Of a stretch of 64,000 nt of DNA, positions 17,869 to 28,105 are shown piece after piece. Both the position numbers and the translations under genes were made by a program. Numbering within the stretch: the first letter of the stretch is position 1; each line of letters opens with the position of its first letter. This DNA comes from Flavobacteriaceae bacterium (GTDB lineage Bacteria > Bacteroidota > Bacteroidia > Flavobacteriales > Flavobacteriaceae). The DNA lies in the NCBI GenBank assembly GCA_021648755.1, contig JAKISG010000001.1, positions 62,001 to 126,000 on the forward strand, given 5' to 3'. The notes beneath the pieces are model-generated. The model did no database searches and was not told where the DNA came from. It was given only the letters and a program-made list of their open reading frames with translations.

Positions 17869-19305
17869 TTATTCATTCTCGAACCACATTGGAGTATCTA
17901 ATGTAGGTAATATCGGAGCATTAGGATTTGAAGTTACTTCACTTAATGGTACGTGATATCTTCTTATTAAAGTATTTAGTGCAGCAGCGACAGGTAACTG
18001 AAAATCAGGTACATTATTTCTTCTAATATTAGTCCAAGCTTCTAAACCTCTAGTAAAGTTAGAAATGTAAATTTCTTCATGTATTTTTAACAAGGCAGCG
18101 TCGAAAGAGTCCCCTGTAATACTACCTCTAGGTGAAGACATGAATGCAGTTTTATTAGCATTGTCAATAGGTTGAGGATAATTATCGTAACTATCTAATG
18201 AGGCTTGTATCCCAGCTTGATAGTGTGTATTGGCATCGCCTGTAATCCATCCTTTTAGAGCGGCTTCAGCTAAATAAAAATTAATTTCAGAAGGGTGTAT
18301 GTATATATCTGGCATTTCAGGTCTAATTATATTAAGACTAACTCTAGATATGCCTACGGGCGAAAACATGCCTTGATCTTGACCAACATATGTTCCCGAA
18401 ACATCATCAAAATATACGATTCTTCTAGGGTCTGAGTTTGCATTCATCATATTTACTAAAGTTGAGGCTGCGCCCCAAAAAACATTTTGTCCACCAGAAA
18501 ATTGATCTATAGTTTTCCATATAGGGTTTTCATTACCAGCATCTGTAGTATAATCTAATTTTGCAATTTGATTTACACCAGTAATTAATGGTTGTGTGCT
18601 CGTAATTTGTAATTCAGTTGTTACAGATGAAGGATCTACATTTGCAATTAACATTAAAGCTTTTAACTTAATGGAATTTGCAAATCTAATCCAACTTAAT
18701 TTGTCACCTTCAAAAATTAAATCGCTAGATGTAATGATTTCTGTATCAGTAACTAAATTATTGGTTGCAGCGTTACATAAATCTACGATACCTCTTAACA
18801 CTTCTTCTTGATTATCAAATATTGGATTTGGAAATTCATCAGCCTGTAATGCTTGACTAAAAGGAATACTTCCAAAAACCTGTGTTAGGTTTAAGTAGGA
18901 TAAAGCTTCTAAAGTTTCTGCTTGACCAATAATATTTAATGCATCTGGATTATTATTAAGTGTTAATTCTTTTATTTGCAATAAGTTTTGTAAAGCAGTA
19001 GTAAATTGATTTAGCCAAATATTAGTAGTAGTATTTGGAAGAACAGTATATCTTTCAGGGTTGGTAAATGGATCAGCGACAACTATTGCAGACCAATGTT
19101 GCGCTTGCATATTAATAGGACTCATTTCAATTGTTCTATTATTAGAAATACCTCCTAATAATATTTCTGGCATTAATAGACCAGGGTCTATTATATTGGC
19201 TGTCAAAGGGTCAGTATTTATTCCTTCTATTGAGTCTTTACATGCTATTATGGAAAACAATGTACATGTAATTATACCTATTTTTATATTTATATATTTT
19301 TTCAT
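17869..19305 (-). CDS. SusD/RagB-like outer-membrane lipoprotein
   Basis: A 478-residue surface lipoprotein that would cap the SusC-like channel beside it and capture the substrate. The signal peptide ends in a lipobox FSIIAC with Cys22. The body is helical and matches the SusD-like_2 group in layout: an N-terminal segment with INTDP, then TPR-like helices, then the segment IYISNFTRGLEAWTNIRRN, which resembles the E-x-W-x2-RR pattern near the C-terminus of many SusD proteins. It starts 4 bp after the SusC stop, so the two are one transcription unit, ending at the terminator at 17815. The substrate is unknown: no polysaccharide-degrading enzyme lies nearby. Confidence 0.9.
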   Translation of the reverse strand: MKKYINIKIGIITCTLFSIIACKDSIEGINTDPLTANIIDPGLLMPEILLGGISNNRTIEMSPINMQAQHWSAIVVADPFTNPERYTVLPNTTTNIWLNQFTTALQNLLQIKELTLNNNPDALNIIGQAETLEALSYLNLTQVFGSIPFSQALQADEFPNPIFDNQEEVLRGIVDLCNAATNNLVTDTEIITSSDLIFEGDKLSWIRFANSIKLKALMLIANVDPSSVTTELQITSTQPLITGVNQIAKLDYTTDAGNENPIWKTIDQFSGGQNVFWGAASTLVNMMNANSDPRRIVYFDDVSGTYVGQDQGMFSPVGISRVSLNIIRPEMPDIYIHPSEINFYLAEAALKGWITGDANTHYQAGIQASLDSYDNYPQPIDNANKTAFMSSPRGSITGDSFDAALLKIHEEIYISNFTRGLEAWTNIRRNNVPDFQLPVAAALNTLIRRYHVPLSEVTSNPNAPILPTLDTPMWFENE

Positions 19306-19309
19306 CTTT

Positions 19310-22300
19310 TTAAAAATTTGCGATTAAATTAAAGCCAAAACTTTTTGTTGTTGGCAGACCACCTCTTTCAATACCGTCTAATTGGCTACCAGACCCTCCT
19401 AAACCTGATTCAGGATCAATTTGGTTAATTTCTGTATTGAAAATAGCTAAATTCCTACCCTGTAAACCTAATTGTAACTGACTAAATGGTGTTTTATCTA
19501 AAAATTTATTTGGAAAAGTATAAGTAAGACTTAACTCTCTCCATTTTATAAATGTTCCATCAAAAGTGTTACCCTCCACAATACTTGCATTAGAATAAGC
19601 TTGCCAATATTCTTGAGCACTAGAAATTGGAGCGGTATTAGGTAAAACAGGAGTTCCTGGTCCGCCAGGTTGTGTAAAAGTATTTGGGTCAATAAAGAGA
19701 TTTTCACGATTAATTGCAGTTTCAGCTGCAAGACCATTTCTTCTTAAGGATCCTATAGTATTTGAAAAAAGTAATCCGCCTTCTCTATAGTCAAATGTGC
19801 TTGATAATCTCCAATTCTTATATTTAAAAGTAGATGTAATCCCCATTGTAAAATCAGGATCAATTTCCCCTATTGAGCCAGGCTGTCCAATCATCCTTAA
19901 ACCATCATCATCTACTAAAATTTGATTTTCAATTTCATTTCCATCTTCATCTATAGCTCTTGCAAATCGAGAGCCAAAAAGTTGAAAAGGTTCACCTTCA
20001 ACGGCTCTAACGGAAATACCGTTAAATCCTGTTACTAAGTTTAGTGCTCCACCATCAATTTGACTTAAGTCCTCAACTCTAGTTTCATTTTTTGTAAAAT
20101 TATAATTAATATCCCAGCTAAAATCTTTATATTTTAAAATTTTGGCATTAATTTGAAATTCAATACCCTCATTAGATACACCACCTACATTTGTTAAGAA
20201 TCCAGAAAAACCAGAAGATTGTGGAGTAGGTACTGTAACGATATCATTTTCATTTAAGTTACTGTAATATGTTGCATCAATGCTTAACCTGTTATTAAAT
20301 AAGCCTATTTCAAAACCAACTTCAAAAGTTCTTTGATTAGAAGGTTTTAAGTTTTGGTCTGCTAAAACACCACTAGAATTAAAGGCTAATTGTCCGTCAA
20401 AAGGAAATACTCCATCAGTTCCAAATTGACCAAAAAAGCTTGAACTTGGATTAAAAACAAAATCAAGAAGAAATGGATCTGTATCACCTCCAACATTAGC
20501 CCAAGCAGTTCTTATTTTACCATAATTAATAGTTTCGCTATCAATTTTTAAGGCATCAGTAAAGACCCAACTTAAGGAAACAGAAGGGTAGAAAAAACTA
20601 TTATTATCAAAAGGCAGGGTTGAAGAAATATCATTTCTACCTGTAGCATTTAGGATTAGCCAATTTTTATAATTAAGTGTTGCATCTCCAAATATTCCTA
20701 AAATTCGACGTATAGAGTAGGCTTTTATAGGGGTATTTACTTCCGCATTACCAGGGCTATATAAATCTGGTACAGTTAAATTAGTTGCAACATTTCCTAA
20801 TCGATCAATAACTCGTTCGTTCCATTGTGTGCCTGTCCTAAATGTAAAGTTAAAATTTTCATCTATTTTTTTGTCGTAGGTCGCTATTAAGTCTAATGTA
20901 AGTTCTCTTCGTCTAATATTATCGTCAATAAAACTACCGTTTAATCTACCAATGGTACCAATGCTATTACGTAAAAAACGATTATCATTATAAGTGTCAT
21001 AACCAACTCTAGCTAGAATATTTACATCTTTAAAGGGATCATACTCTAAACTTGCACTACCGTAAAACCTTTCCACACTTGTTCTAGTTGCATTTTTTGA
21101 AGTGATGTAATACGGGTTGTTTTGTTGTCCACCAGGATCATTAATTTGGTTGCCATTTTCATCAATAAAATTATTAAATAATGAAAAATCAGTAGTTATT
21201 GGTTGAGCATTAATTATACTAGTAAGTACGTTTGGGTCATTAGCACCTTGTGCTGCCGTACCATTTACGTTTGTTCTAACATAATTAATATTAAATCTAG
21301 ATTTTAATTTTTCGTTAAGTTTTTTACCAGCATTTAAACTTAAATTAAGTCTATTTAAGGTAGAATTAGGAACTAAACCTTTTTGTTCTGTATGTGATAA
21401 ACTCAAACGATAATCATCAGTGTCGTTAGCTCCAGAAAAACTAAAACTATTTATTAAGACACTAGCGTTGGAGTAAAAATCGTTTATACCATTTTCAAAA
21501 ACTTCAAAAGGAACTGTTTCGCCTGCTATATTTGTATAGGTCTGCCCTTCTAAAGATGATATACTAGGTCCCCAACCAGAAGAAACTTGATCACCAGGTC
21601 CCTCGCCAAAGTCATAAACACCCAAATCACCAGCGGCATAATTATTTTGTAAATCAGGTAACACTAAAGCATCCTCAAACCTATATGATGTGTTAAATGA
21701 AAAATTTGATTTTTGTCCTTGTTTCCCTTTTTTTGTAGTAATTAAGATTACACCACCAGAAGCTCTAGAGCCATAAAGTGCAGCAGCAGAAGCGCCTTTT
21801 AAAATACTAATGCTTTCAATATCATCAGGGTTAATATCTTGTGCTCTATTTCCGAAATCATAACCACCTGTAATTCTTGAACCTGTTGAAATGTTTGAAT
21901 TTGAGATAGGCACACCATCAACAACAAATAAAGGTTCTACCGTTCCAGATAGACTTGAATTACCACGTATCAAAATTCTAGTTGAACCACCAACATTTCC
22001 ACTTTGATTTTTTATTAGTAATCCAGGTGACTTTCCCTGTAATGCGTTTAAAATATTAGTCTCTCGAACTTCATTTAAATCTTTAGATTTAATGGTAGTA
22101 ACAGCATATCCTAAATCTCTAGCATTCCTTTTAATTCCTAATGCTGTAACTACAACTTCATCTAATACATTCCCTGAGGAACTCATTAAAACATCTATAA
22201 TATTTGATGCATCTACAACTTTTTCGATAGTTGTATAAGATATATGTGTAAACTCAATTACATCACCTGTTTTTGCTTTAATAGCATAATTGCCATCAAA

Positions 22301-22465
22301 ATCGGTAACAGTACCTTTGTCAGTACCTTTTATTTTTACTGTAATATCTGATACAGGCCCTAAATCATCAGATATAACTCCAGAGATTTTTCTCTCTTGT
22401 GCAAAGGTTATCTGCACTATAAACACTAGTAATAGCGTTAAAATTCCATTAAACTTTGTTTTCAT
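19310..22465 (-). CDS. SusC/RagA-family TonB-linked outer-membrane protein
   Basis: A 1051-residue TonB-dependent transporter. It has a signal peptide (residues 1-22, ending TFAQ), then a carboxypeptidase-D-like domain (about 25-105, with VTDFDGNYAIK), a plug domain beginning near 115 (LGYAVTTIK, then VDGVPI and the RASGGVILITTKKG stretch typical of SusC), and a beta barrel that ends in Phe (NLIANF). No anti-sigma-binding extension is present before the carboxypeptidase-like domain. The first 130 residues are closely similar to those of the SusC at 24765-28049, whereas the barrels differ, so the two probably arose by duplication and import different substrates. Transcription should start from the promoter at 22493-22523. 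Confidence 0.95.
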   Translation of the reverse strand: MKTKFNGILTLLLVFIVQITFAQERKISGVISDDLGPVSDITVKIKGTDKGTVTDFDGNYAIKAKTGDVIEFTHISYTTIEKVVDASNIIDVLMSSSGNVLDEVVVTALGIKRNARDLGYAVTTIKSKDLNEVRETNILNALQGKSPGLLIKNQSGNVGGSTRILIRGNSSLSGTVEPLFVVDGVPISNSNISTGSRITGGYDFGNRAQDINPDDIESISILKGASAAALYGSRASGGVILITTKKGKQGQKSNFSFNTSYRFEDALVLPDLQNNYAAGDLGVYDFGEGPGDQVSSGWGPSISSLEGQTYTNIAGETVPFEVFENGINDFYSNASVLINSFSFSGANDTDDYRLSLSHTEQKGLVPNSTLNRLNLSLNAGKKLNEKLKSRFNINYVRTNVNGTAAQGANDPNVLTSIINAQPITTDFSLFNNFIDENGNQINDPGGQQNNPYYITSKNATRTSVERFYGSASLEYDPFKDVNILARVGYDTYNDNRFLRNSIGTIGRLNGSFIDDNIRRRELTLDLIATYDKKIDENFNFTFRTGTQWNERVIDRLGNVATNLTVPDLYSPGNAEVNTPIKAYSIRRILGIFGDATLNYKNWLILNATGRNDISSTLPFDNNSFFYPSVSLSWVFTDALKIDSETINYGKIRTAWANVGGDTDPFLLDFVFNPSSSFFGQFGTDGVFPFDGQLAFNSSGVLADQNLKPSNQRTFEVGFEIGLFNNRLSIDATYYSNLNENDIVTVPTPQSSGFSGFLTNVGGVSNEGIEFQINAKILKYKDFSWDINYNFTKNETRVEDLSQIDGGALNLVTGFNGISVRAVEGEPFQLFGSRFARAIDEDGNEIENQILVDDDGLRMIGQPGSIGEIDPDFTMGITSTFKYKNWRLSSTFDYREGGLLFSNTIGSLRRNGLAAETAINRENLFIDPNTFTQPGGPGTPVLPNTAPISSAQEYWQAYSNASIVEGNTFDGTFIKWRELSLTYTFPNKFLDKTPFSQLQLGLQGRNLAIFNTEINQIDPESGLGGSGSQLDGIERGGLPTTKSFGFNLIANF

Positions 22466-22492
22466 TTGTATAATTATTTGAATTAATTATGG

Positions 22493-22523
22493 CAAATATC
22501 TTAAAAATTTGTTAACTAAACAA
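22493..22523 (-). promoter_or_regulatory. Predicted promoter of the second SusC/SusD pair
   Basis: On the minus strand TTG (22523-22521) is followed after 20 bp by GATATTTG (22500-22493), which matches seven of eight positions of the Bacteroidota -7 element. The same elements with the same 20-bp spacing occur before the other SusC gene, within a block of about 80 bp that is largely identical. Confidence 0.6.
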
Positions 22524-22564
22524 CTTTTTAAAGGTTTTTGTGTTAAAATTCGTTAATTTCAACG

Positions 22565-22595
22565 TATAAACCATCTAAAAAATAGATGGTTTATA
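22565..22595 (-). terminator. Perfect 13-bp stem-loop after the first SusCD-lipoprotein unit
   Basis: TATAAACCATCTA (22565-22577) and TAGATGGTTTATA (22583-22595) pair perfectly around a five-base loop. It begins 24 bp after the stop codon of the lipoprotein gene. There is no run of T after it on the minus strand, so termination may be partial or the hairpin may instead protect the 3' end of the RNA. Confidence 0.55.
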
Positions 22596-22618
22596 GTACA
22601 TAAAGTTATGAGTATTAG

Positions 22619-23125
22619 TTATTGATTTATAATCTTTACTGTAAATTCATAGCCTATTGAATTAAATTCTAGTTCAGAAGTGTTGATAATATTCCCATTA
22701 AAATTATCTATGGTATAAACAGCCCCATTTTTGCCTGTAGAAGTACCAATAAAATTAAATTCATCGTCTACAAGTATATCATCAACTTCTATAGAAAATG
22801 TATTCGCCAAATCGGCTTTACTTATTTGTAAAGAAAAAGGAAATGAGGTGTATGAGTTAAATAGTATTGGATCTGAAGTAACATTACCAGACACTCTAGT
22901 TACACTTAATGAATAATTATTTACATTATTTGCATCTACTTCTGCTAAAAAGGGTTCTGGTGAACTAGGGTTAATATTAATATCACTTGTGCTAATTTGC
23001 ATAGTAACAATTTGCGCATTTTCTAAAAATTGCATTGCATTTATTTTATCTTCATCTTCACAAGAAAAAGTAGTAAAGAAAAAAGGGAAAATAATTAAGT
23101 ATAAAATTTTTTTATAATTTTTCAT
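22619..23125 (-). CDS. Small lipoprotein of the Sus cluster, function unknown
   Basis: A 168-residue protein with a lipoprotein signal: the hydrophobic stretch LYLIIFPFFFTTFSC ends in Cys22, followed by acidic residues EDED, as is common for surface-exposed lipoproteins in Bacteroidota. The rest is rich in Ser, Asn, Thr and alternating hydrophobics, consistent with a beta-sandwich. I do not recognise the family. The gene starts 12 bp after the first SusD-like gene and is the last of that unit. This place in a Sus operon is where SusE/SusF-like or other glycan-binding surface lipoproteins are found, so it may assist ligand binding; that is inference from position only. Confidence 0.75.
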   Translation of the reverse strand: MKNYKKILYLIIFPFFFTTFSCEDEDKINAMQFLENAQIVTMQISTSDININPSSPEPFLAEVDANNVNNYSLSVTRVSGNVTSDPILFNSYTSFPFSLQISKADLANTFSIEVDDILVDDEFNFIGTSTGKNGAVYTIDNFNGNIINTSELEFNSIGYEFTVKIINQ

Positions 23126-23137
23126 AATATATATTGT

Positions 23138-24754
23138 TTAGTCTATAAAATTAGCATCATTGTTATCCCAAAAAACTTGGTTAGTAACAAGTTGCTGAGA
23201 AATGTTAGCGTTTAATGAAACTGTTCTTGCAGGATATTGCATTACTCTTGGAAAAACTCCTGTTGGTTCTTGCGATTGTGGGCTTTGAAGATTATTAGGT
23301 TTACCTGTTCTTCTGTAGTTATTATAAGTTTCAATGCCATTACCCCAAAGAGCAATATAATATTGTTCCATAATAATATTTAGTTTACCTTCAACATTTG
23401 CAATGCTATATGAATTAAGAATATCAGTAATATAGGTATTTACATCTGTATCTGAAGGTCTAAAACCAGCGTCAGAGTTATTTCCCAAATTACCAAAACT
23501 CATAGCTTTGTTTATAGATTGTCTAATACCCTGCTCAAGATAATCTAGAGCACTACCAGTGGTGCCTAGTGTTAGTGCTGCTTCTGCTAACATAAAATTT
23601 GTAAAAGAAGAAAGTAAAAGAGGTCTAATACCCTCTCCTAATGCACCAGACTCAAAGGTTGTTCTTACACCAGAATCATCGTCAAATTTACCTCCTGCAG
23701 GATAAGCGCCCCATGTTGTATTACGTTGAAACATACCGCTTGTAGTGAAATTATTATCACCATGATCCCTGCCAAAATACCCATTACCAATATAGCAAAG
23801 TTCTAAACCTGATGTTGTACATGGTAAATCGCCACTAAAAGGATCATTTAATCGCTGTCTGTAAAAATAATAGCGTAATCTTGGGTCATTACTGTCTTTT
23901 AAAGATAACATAAATTGATTACTCATAAACTCTAAACTACCATTATTATAATTGTTAATATAGAATGGATGCCTGTTATCATTAGGTGTTATATCAGTTA
24001 AATAATTAAATGCAAAATCTTCGCTTTCAGTATCAATTAAGTTATCGTTAATAAGTGCATTAATTGCTGTTGTAGAACCACCAGCATCAATTAAACGCAT
24101 TTGTAAAAACATTTTTAATTTTAACGTATTTGCAACGTTAATCCATTTTTCACGACTATTAATTCCAAAATAGTAATCTACTTCTAGTTGTTCAGCATCT
24201 GTATTAGATAAGTTCTGTAATGCACTGTTTAATATGTCAATTGCTATTGAATAAAGTTCTCTACCATCATCTAACTTTGGGTTTATATTTGCACCTGCTA
24301 ATAAGGCTTCGCTATATGGTACTTTTCCAAAAATATCTACCAAAGTAACTAAAGTATATGCTTTTAATATTTTTGCAACACCAATATGTGTGTCTAGCCC
24401 TTTTTCTTCTGCTAAAGGAATTAATGTATTTACATCTGTTAATAGACCAGCATAAGCTATTCTCCATGGAGTATTAATTAATGAAGTGTCAAAAAGATAT
24501 GTACCAGATAATTGGGTCATTCTAGTATAGTTCATTGTTAAAGTGTTAAGACTATTACTAGTTGTAAGATTTTCATTACCTATAAAATCATTAAATTGTA
24601 GTTGTATACTATTTAATAATGATTTTGGATTTGCGTCAGACGGACTAATTGTTTGTGGGTCTGTTAGAATTTCTAATTCGGTAGTTTCACAACTTAACAT
24701 CATAAGAGTTAAAATTGCAGCAAATATTATTTTTATATTTTTAGTTGTTTTCAT
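23138..24754 (-). CDS. SusD/RagB-like outer-membrane lipoprotein
   Basis: A 538-residue lipoprotein with a lipobox LMMLSC (Cys22). It has the helical SusD-like_2 layout, with a long N-terminal TPR-like half, the stretch FMLAEAALTLG in the second half, and EQYYIALWGNGIETYNNYRR near residue 475, which corresponds to the W-x-E-x5-RR region of this group. It follows the SusC stop by 10 bp and would form a complex with that channel at the cell surface. It is only distantly similar to the other SusD in the window, more divergent than the SusC N-termini are. Its substrate is unknown. Confidence 0.9.
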   Translation of the reverse strand: MKTTKNIKIIFAAILTLMMLSCETTELEILTDPQTISPSDANPKSLLNSIQLQFNDFIGNENLTTSNSLNTLTMNYTRMTQLSGTYLFDTSLINTPWRIAYAGLLTDVNTLIPLAEEKGLDTHIGVAKILKAYTLVTLVDIFGKVPYSEALLAGANINPKLDDGRELYSIAIDILNSALQNLSNTDAEQLEVDYYFGINSREKWINVANTLKLKMFLQMRLIDAGGSTTAINALINDNLIDTESEDFAFNYLTDITPNDNRHPFYINNYNNGSLEFMSNQFMLSLKDSNDPRLRYYFYRQRLNDPFSGDLPCTTSGLELCYIGNGYFGRDHGDNNFTTSGMFQRNTTWGAYPAGGKFDDDSGVRTTFESGALGEGIRPLLLSSFTNFMLAEAALTLGTTGSALDYLEQGIRQSINKAMSFGNLGNNSDAGFRPSDTDVNTYITDILNSYSIANVEGKLNIIMEQYYIALWGNGIETYNNYRRTGKPNNLQSPQSQEPTGVFPRVMQYPARTVSLNANISQQLVTNQVFWDNNDANFID

Positions 24755-24764
24755 AAGTTTTAAA

Positions 24765-27700
24765 TTAAAATGTTGCTTTTAGTGAAAATCCAATATTTTT
24801 TGTAGATGGTGCTGTTCTAAATTCTAAACCTCTTGCATTACCTACGCCTGTACTACCAGATTCAATATCATAGTTTAGTGCATCAGGAAAATTAACAGCA
24901 TCATACCATAAGTTTTGCCCATATATTTTAAAACTCATAGAACCAAAAGGGGTTCTATCTAATATGTTTTTTGAAAATTGATAGCTTAAGGCAATTTCTC
25001 TTAATCGTATGGTTGTACCATCGTATATATTTTCAGCATCATTTTCTTCTAAATTATTAAAAATAGTATCTTCATAGGGCAATAAAATGTTATTAACAAT
25101 TGGATTGCCATTACCATCAACTGCAGTTGCTATACCAGTTACATTTCCATCAGCATCGGTTTCTAAAATAAAATTTCCATCACTATCTGTAGCGGCAATA
25201 TTCCCAGGTACCGCAGCAGCATAAAAATCTCTATCTATTCCTTCAATATCAAGCACACCTCTAAAATATAAGTTTTGAGAAGTAAGGGAATAAATATCTC
25301 CCCCATGTCTATATTCGAGTTGACCAGATAGCGTAAAGTTTTTATAAGTAAATGAATTGATAAGTGTAGTAGTCCAATCTGGATTTGGATCTCCAATAAT
25401 TTTATCTGCAATACCAACATCTGCATTAGGAATTACTTCTCCATTACTTGGATCAATTAAGAAGTTACCGTTTGAGTTTCTAACTGCAAATGACCCCATA
25501 ATAACTCCTAAAGGTTCATCGTTAATTGCAAAGTTCCCTAAACTAGAAAAACCACCAATATTTAGTTGTTGCCCATTTTGTAAACCTCTAACAATTGGTT
25601 CATCAGCAAAAAAGATTGCACTAATATTCCATTTAAAATTGTCAGTATCTATTGCCTTAATATTTAAATCTAATTCGACCCCGTCAGTTTCTATCTCTGA
25701 TAGATTTACTAAAGTACTTGTGCCTCCAGTCGAAGCATCAACAGTATTTAAAAAAATTTGATCTTTTGATATTCTTTTATAATAACTTGCTTCTAGTGAT
25801 ATTTTGTTTTTTAAAAATTTAGTTTCAAACCCTACTTCATAATCTGTAATTAGAGCGGCTTGAAGTTCAGGGTTTGGTACAAAGTTACTTACAGTTTCTG
25901 TAACAGTACCACCAAAATCTTCAGGATTAGAAACAATATCTGGTCTTGTAATGAATGCACTACCAGGAAACTGTGCACCAGACGAAATATTTGCTCGTAG
26001 TTTTAAATAATTAAAAGCATCTGATTTGAAGCCATTAATCGCAGCTGTAGGTATATATGATAATGATACACTAGGGTAGAATTGTGAGTTGTAACCAGGT
26101 TCTAAATTTGAAGCCCAGTCATTTCTAGCAGAAAGAGTTAAATATAAATATTTGCTATAATCAAATTCAGCTTGAGCATAAACTCCAATAAGGTTTACTT
26201 CCCCTAAATTATTAATTCTAAGTCCAGTAAAAGGGTCCGTATTTGTAGAAGTTGAAAATTCATGTGGTGATAGTCTGCCGTAAGTTATTTGGTTTTGATA
26301 TGCAGTTCCTTTTGTATCAAAAGATTGTCTATTACTATTTGCTCCAATTATACCTGTAAGCCCAATAACATCAGATAAACTATAATTTAAGTTTATTAAA
26401 AATGTATGGTCAGTTTGAATTTGTTCCGTATTTGTGGTTCTTAAATAACCGTCTGCAAACACTGCATCGCCCGCGCTAGAGCCTTTGTTTATATAAAATG
26501 ATTGTGTTTCGTTAATAACATCGTATCCTAATCTATAGGTTAAAGAAATATTATCATTAAAGTCATATTTGGTTGAAAAATTCATAAAACTACGATTAAT
26601 ATTTTGTTTAGAAAGCGAATTGTTTAAAATCCAAACAGGGTTATCAACGCCAGGTAAGTAAAAAACATTTGCGCCATAATTAGGACTGTCTGTATCTAAA
26701 ACTTGATGTGGGTAATTTTGTAAATCATAATTTCTAGCAACACCTAATAAACGGTTAAAAATACTAAAAGAATTTGCGCCGTTTGCTGCCGTTATTGGCG
26801 GTGCTTGAATTTGGTTTCTAACAAAATTAAGAGTACCGTTTACTGAAAAATTGTTTGCTAATTTTATAGATCCTCCTAAACTAAAGTTATCTCTAGTTAA
26901 AGAGTTGTTTGGTATAAAACCTTCTTCTACAGTATTACTATAACTAGCATTAATACCACCACTTTCAAAAGATTTTGATATAGATACACCAGTACTTTGA
27001 CTAACACCTGTTCTAAAGAAATCTTTTACATTATTTGGTTTGGCGCTATACAAGGTGCCGCCTTCTAAAATATTTGGAGTAGAAGGGTCATCAAAAAGTT
27101 CAGGAAAATCACTTATTAGTGTTCCGTTATTAGTTAAAATATGAGGTACTATTTCGCCGTTATACAATGGTCCAAAACTATTATTTGCACCGTGTAAATT
27201 CCCTAAATAAAAACCACTACCATAACTATTTTGAAAATCAGGTAAATTAGCCACTCTATTAAAGTAAGTATTTGAAGTAACTGTAATATTCATTTTTTTA
27301 GTAGATGAATTATTAGGGCTACCTGTTTTTGTAGTAATAATAATTACTCCATTTACACCTTGGTTACCATATAATACAGTTGCTGCTAGCCCCTTAAGAA
27401 CACTCATACTTGCAATGTTATTAGGGTCAATATCAGAAAGTCTATTTGAATCGATGTCCCCAGCACCAGTAAAACCATCATTATTAGTACCAGTAGTTAG
27501 TGGTACGCCATCAACTACTATTAAGGCTCCATTACTTTCTGTCAATAATGAATTACCTCTTATTGTTATTCCAGTACCACCACCTGTCACACCAGTTTGA
27601 GAAATAGTCACACCAGCAACTTTACCTTGCAGTACTTTTGAAATATCTGCTGTTCCTCTTTGTTCAAGGGCTTCAGATTTTACAGTAGTTTGAGAATAAC

Positions 27701-28049
27701 CTAAAGATTTTTTCTCTCTTTTAACACCTTGAGCAGTTACTACTACTATATCTAAAACATTTCCATTTTCTATAAGTTTTAAATCAATAATATTAGATGT
27801 GCCGACAATTTTTTCAACAATATTATAAGAAATATGTGAAAAAACTAACACATCATCAACTTTTGCTTTGATGGTATAATTACCATCAAAATCGGTTACT
27901 GTACCAGTGTCTGTTCCTTTAACTAATACTGTAATATCAGAAACTGGTCCTAACGCATCAGAAACTGTACCAGAAACATTTTTTTCTTGTGCAAAAGATA
28001 ATTGCACAACTAACGCTAGTAGCAATGCTAAAATTCTATTAAACTTCAT
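24765..28049 (-). CDS. SusC/RagA-family TonB-linked outer-membrane protein
   Basis: A 1094-residue TonB-dependent transporter. I chose the ATG at 28049 because it gives a proper signal peptide (MKFNRILALLLALVVQLSFA); the frame could extend nine codons to a non-ATG start at 28076, but that region belongs to the promoter. A carboxypeptidase-like domain (about 25-105) is followed by the plug (LGYSQTTVKSEAL, LIVVDGVPL, GVNGVIIITTKTG) and a barrel ending in Phe (FSLKATF). It heads a three-gene unit with a SusD partner and a small lipoprotein. The N-terminal 130 residues resemble those of the second SusC. The segment around residues 990-1040 has several DADGN/DSDGN calcium-loop-like repeats. Confidence 0.95.
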   Translation of the reverse strand: MKFNRILALLLALVVQLSFAQEKNVSGTVSDALGPVSDITVLVKGTDTGTVTDFDGNYTIKAKVDDVLVFSHISYNIVEKIVGTSNIIDLKLIENGNVLDIVVVTAQGVKREKKSLGYSQTTVKSEALEQRGTADISKVLQGKVAGVTISQTGVTGGGTGITIRGNSLLTESNGALIVVDGVPLTTGTNNDGFTGAGDIDSNRLSDIDPNNIASMSVLKGLAATVLYGNQGVNGVIIITTKTGSPNNSSTKKMNITVTSNTYFNRVANLPDFQNSYGSGFYLGNLHGANNSFGPLYNGEIVPHILTNNGTLISDFPELFDDPSTPNILEGGTLYSAKPNNVKDFFRTGVSQSTGVSISKSFESGGINASYSNTVEEGFIPNNSLTRDNFSLGGSIKLANNFSVNGTLNFVRNQIQAPPITAANGANSFSIFNRLLGVARNYDLQNYPHQVLDTDSPNYGANVFYLPGVDNPVWILNNSLSKQNINRSFMNFSTKYDFNDNISLTYRLGYDVINETQSFYINKGSSAGDAVFADGYLRTTNTEQIQTDHTFLINLNYSLSDVIGLTGIIGANSNRQSFDTKGTAYQNQITYGRLSPHEFSTSTNTDPFTGLRINNLGEVNLIGVYAQAEFDYSKYLYLTLSARNDWASNLEPGYNSQFYPSVSLSYIPTAAINGFKSDAFNYLKLRANISSGAQFPGSAFITRPDIVSNPEDFGGTVTETVSNFVPNPELQAALITDYEVGFETKFLKNKISLEASYYKRISKDQIFLNTVDASTGGTSTLVNLSEIETDGVELDLNIKAIDTDNFKWNISAIFFADEPIVRGLQNGQQLNIGGFSSLGNFAINDEPLGVIMGSFAVRNSNGNFLIDPSNGEVIPNADVGIADKIIGDPNPDWTTTLINSFTYKNFTLSGQLEYRHGGDIYSLTSQNLYFRGVLDIEGIDRDFYAAAVPGNIAATDSDGNFILETDADGNVTGIATAVDGNGNPIVNNILLPYEDTIFNNLEENDAENIYDGTTIRLREIALSYQFSKNILDRTPFGSMSFKIYGQNLWYDAVNFPDALNYDIESGSTGVGNARGLEFRTAPSTKNIGFSLKATF

Positions 28050-28073
28050 TTGTATATTTATTTGAATTAGTGG

Positions 28074-28105
28074 CAAATATCTTAATTAATTGTTAACTAA
28101 ACAAA
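28074..28105 (-). promoter_or_regulatory. Predicted promoter of the first SusC/SusD unit
   Basis: On the minus strand TTTG (28105-28102), a 20-bp spacer and GATATTTG (28081-28074) form a Bacteroidota-type promoter about 25 bp before the ATG. The spacer contains GTTAACAATTAATTA; the segment TTTAGTTAAC is shared with the promoter at 22493. Confidence 0.6.

Noticed and set aside
25357..25761. 134-codon plus-strand frame
   Set aside because: Antisense shadow of the SusC barrel; no start context or homology signs.
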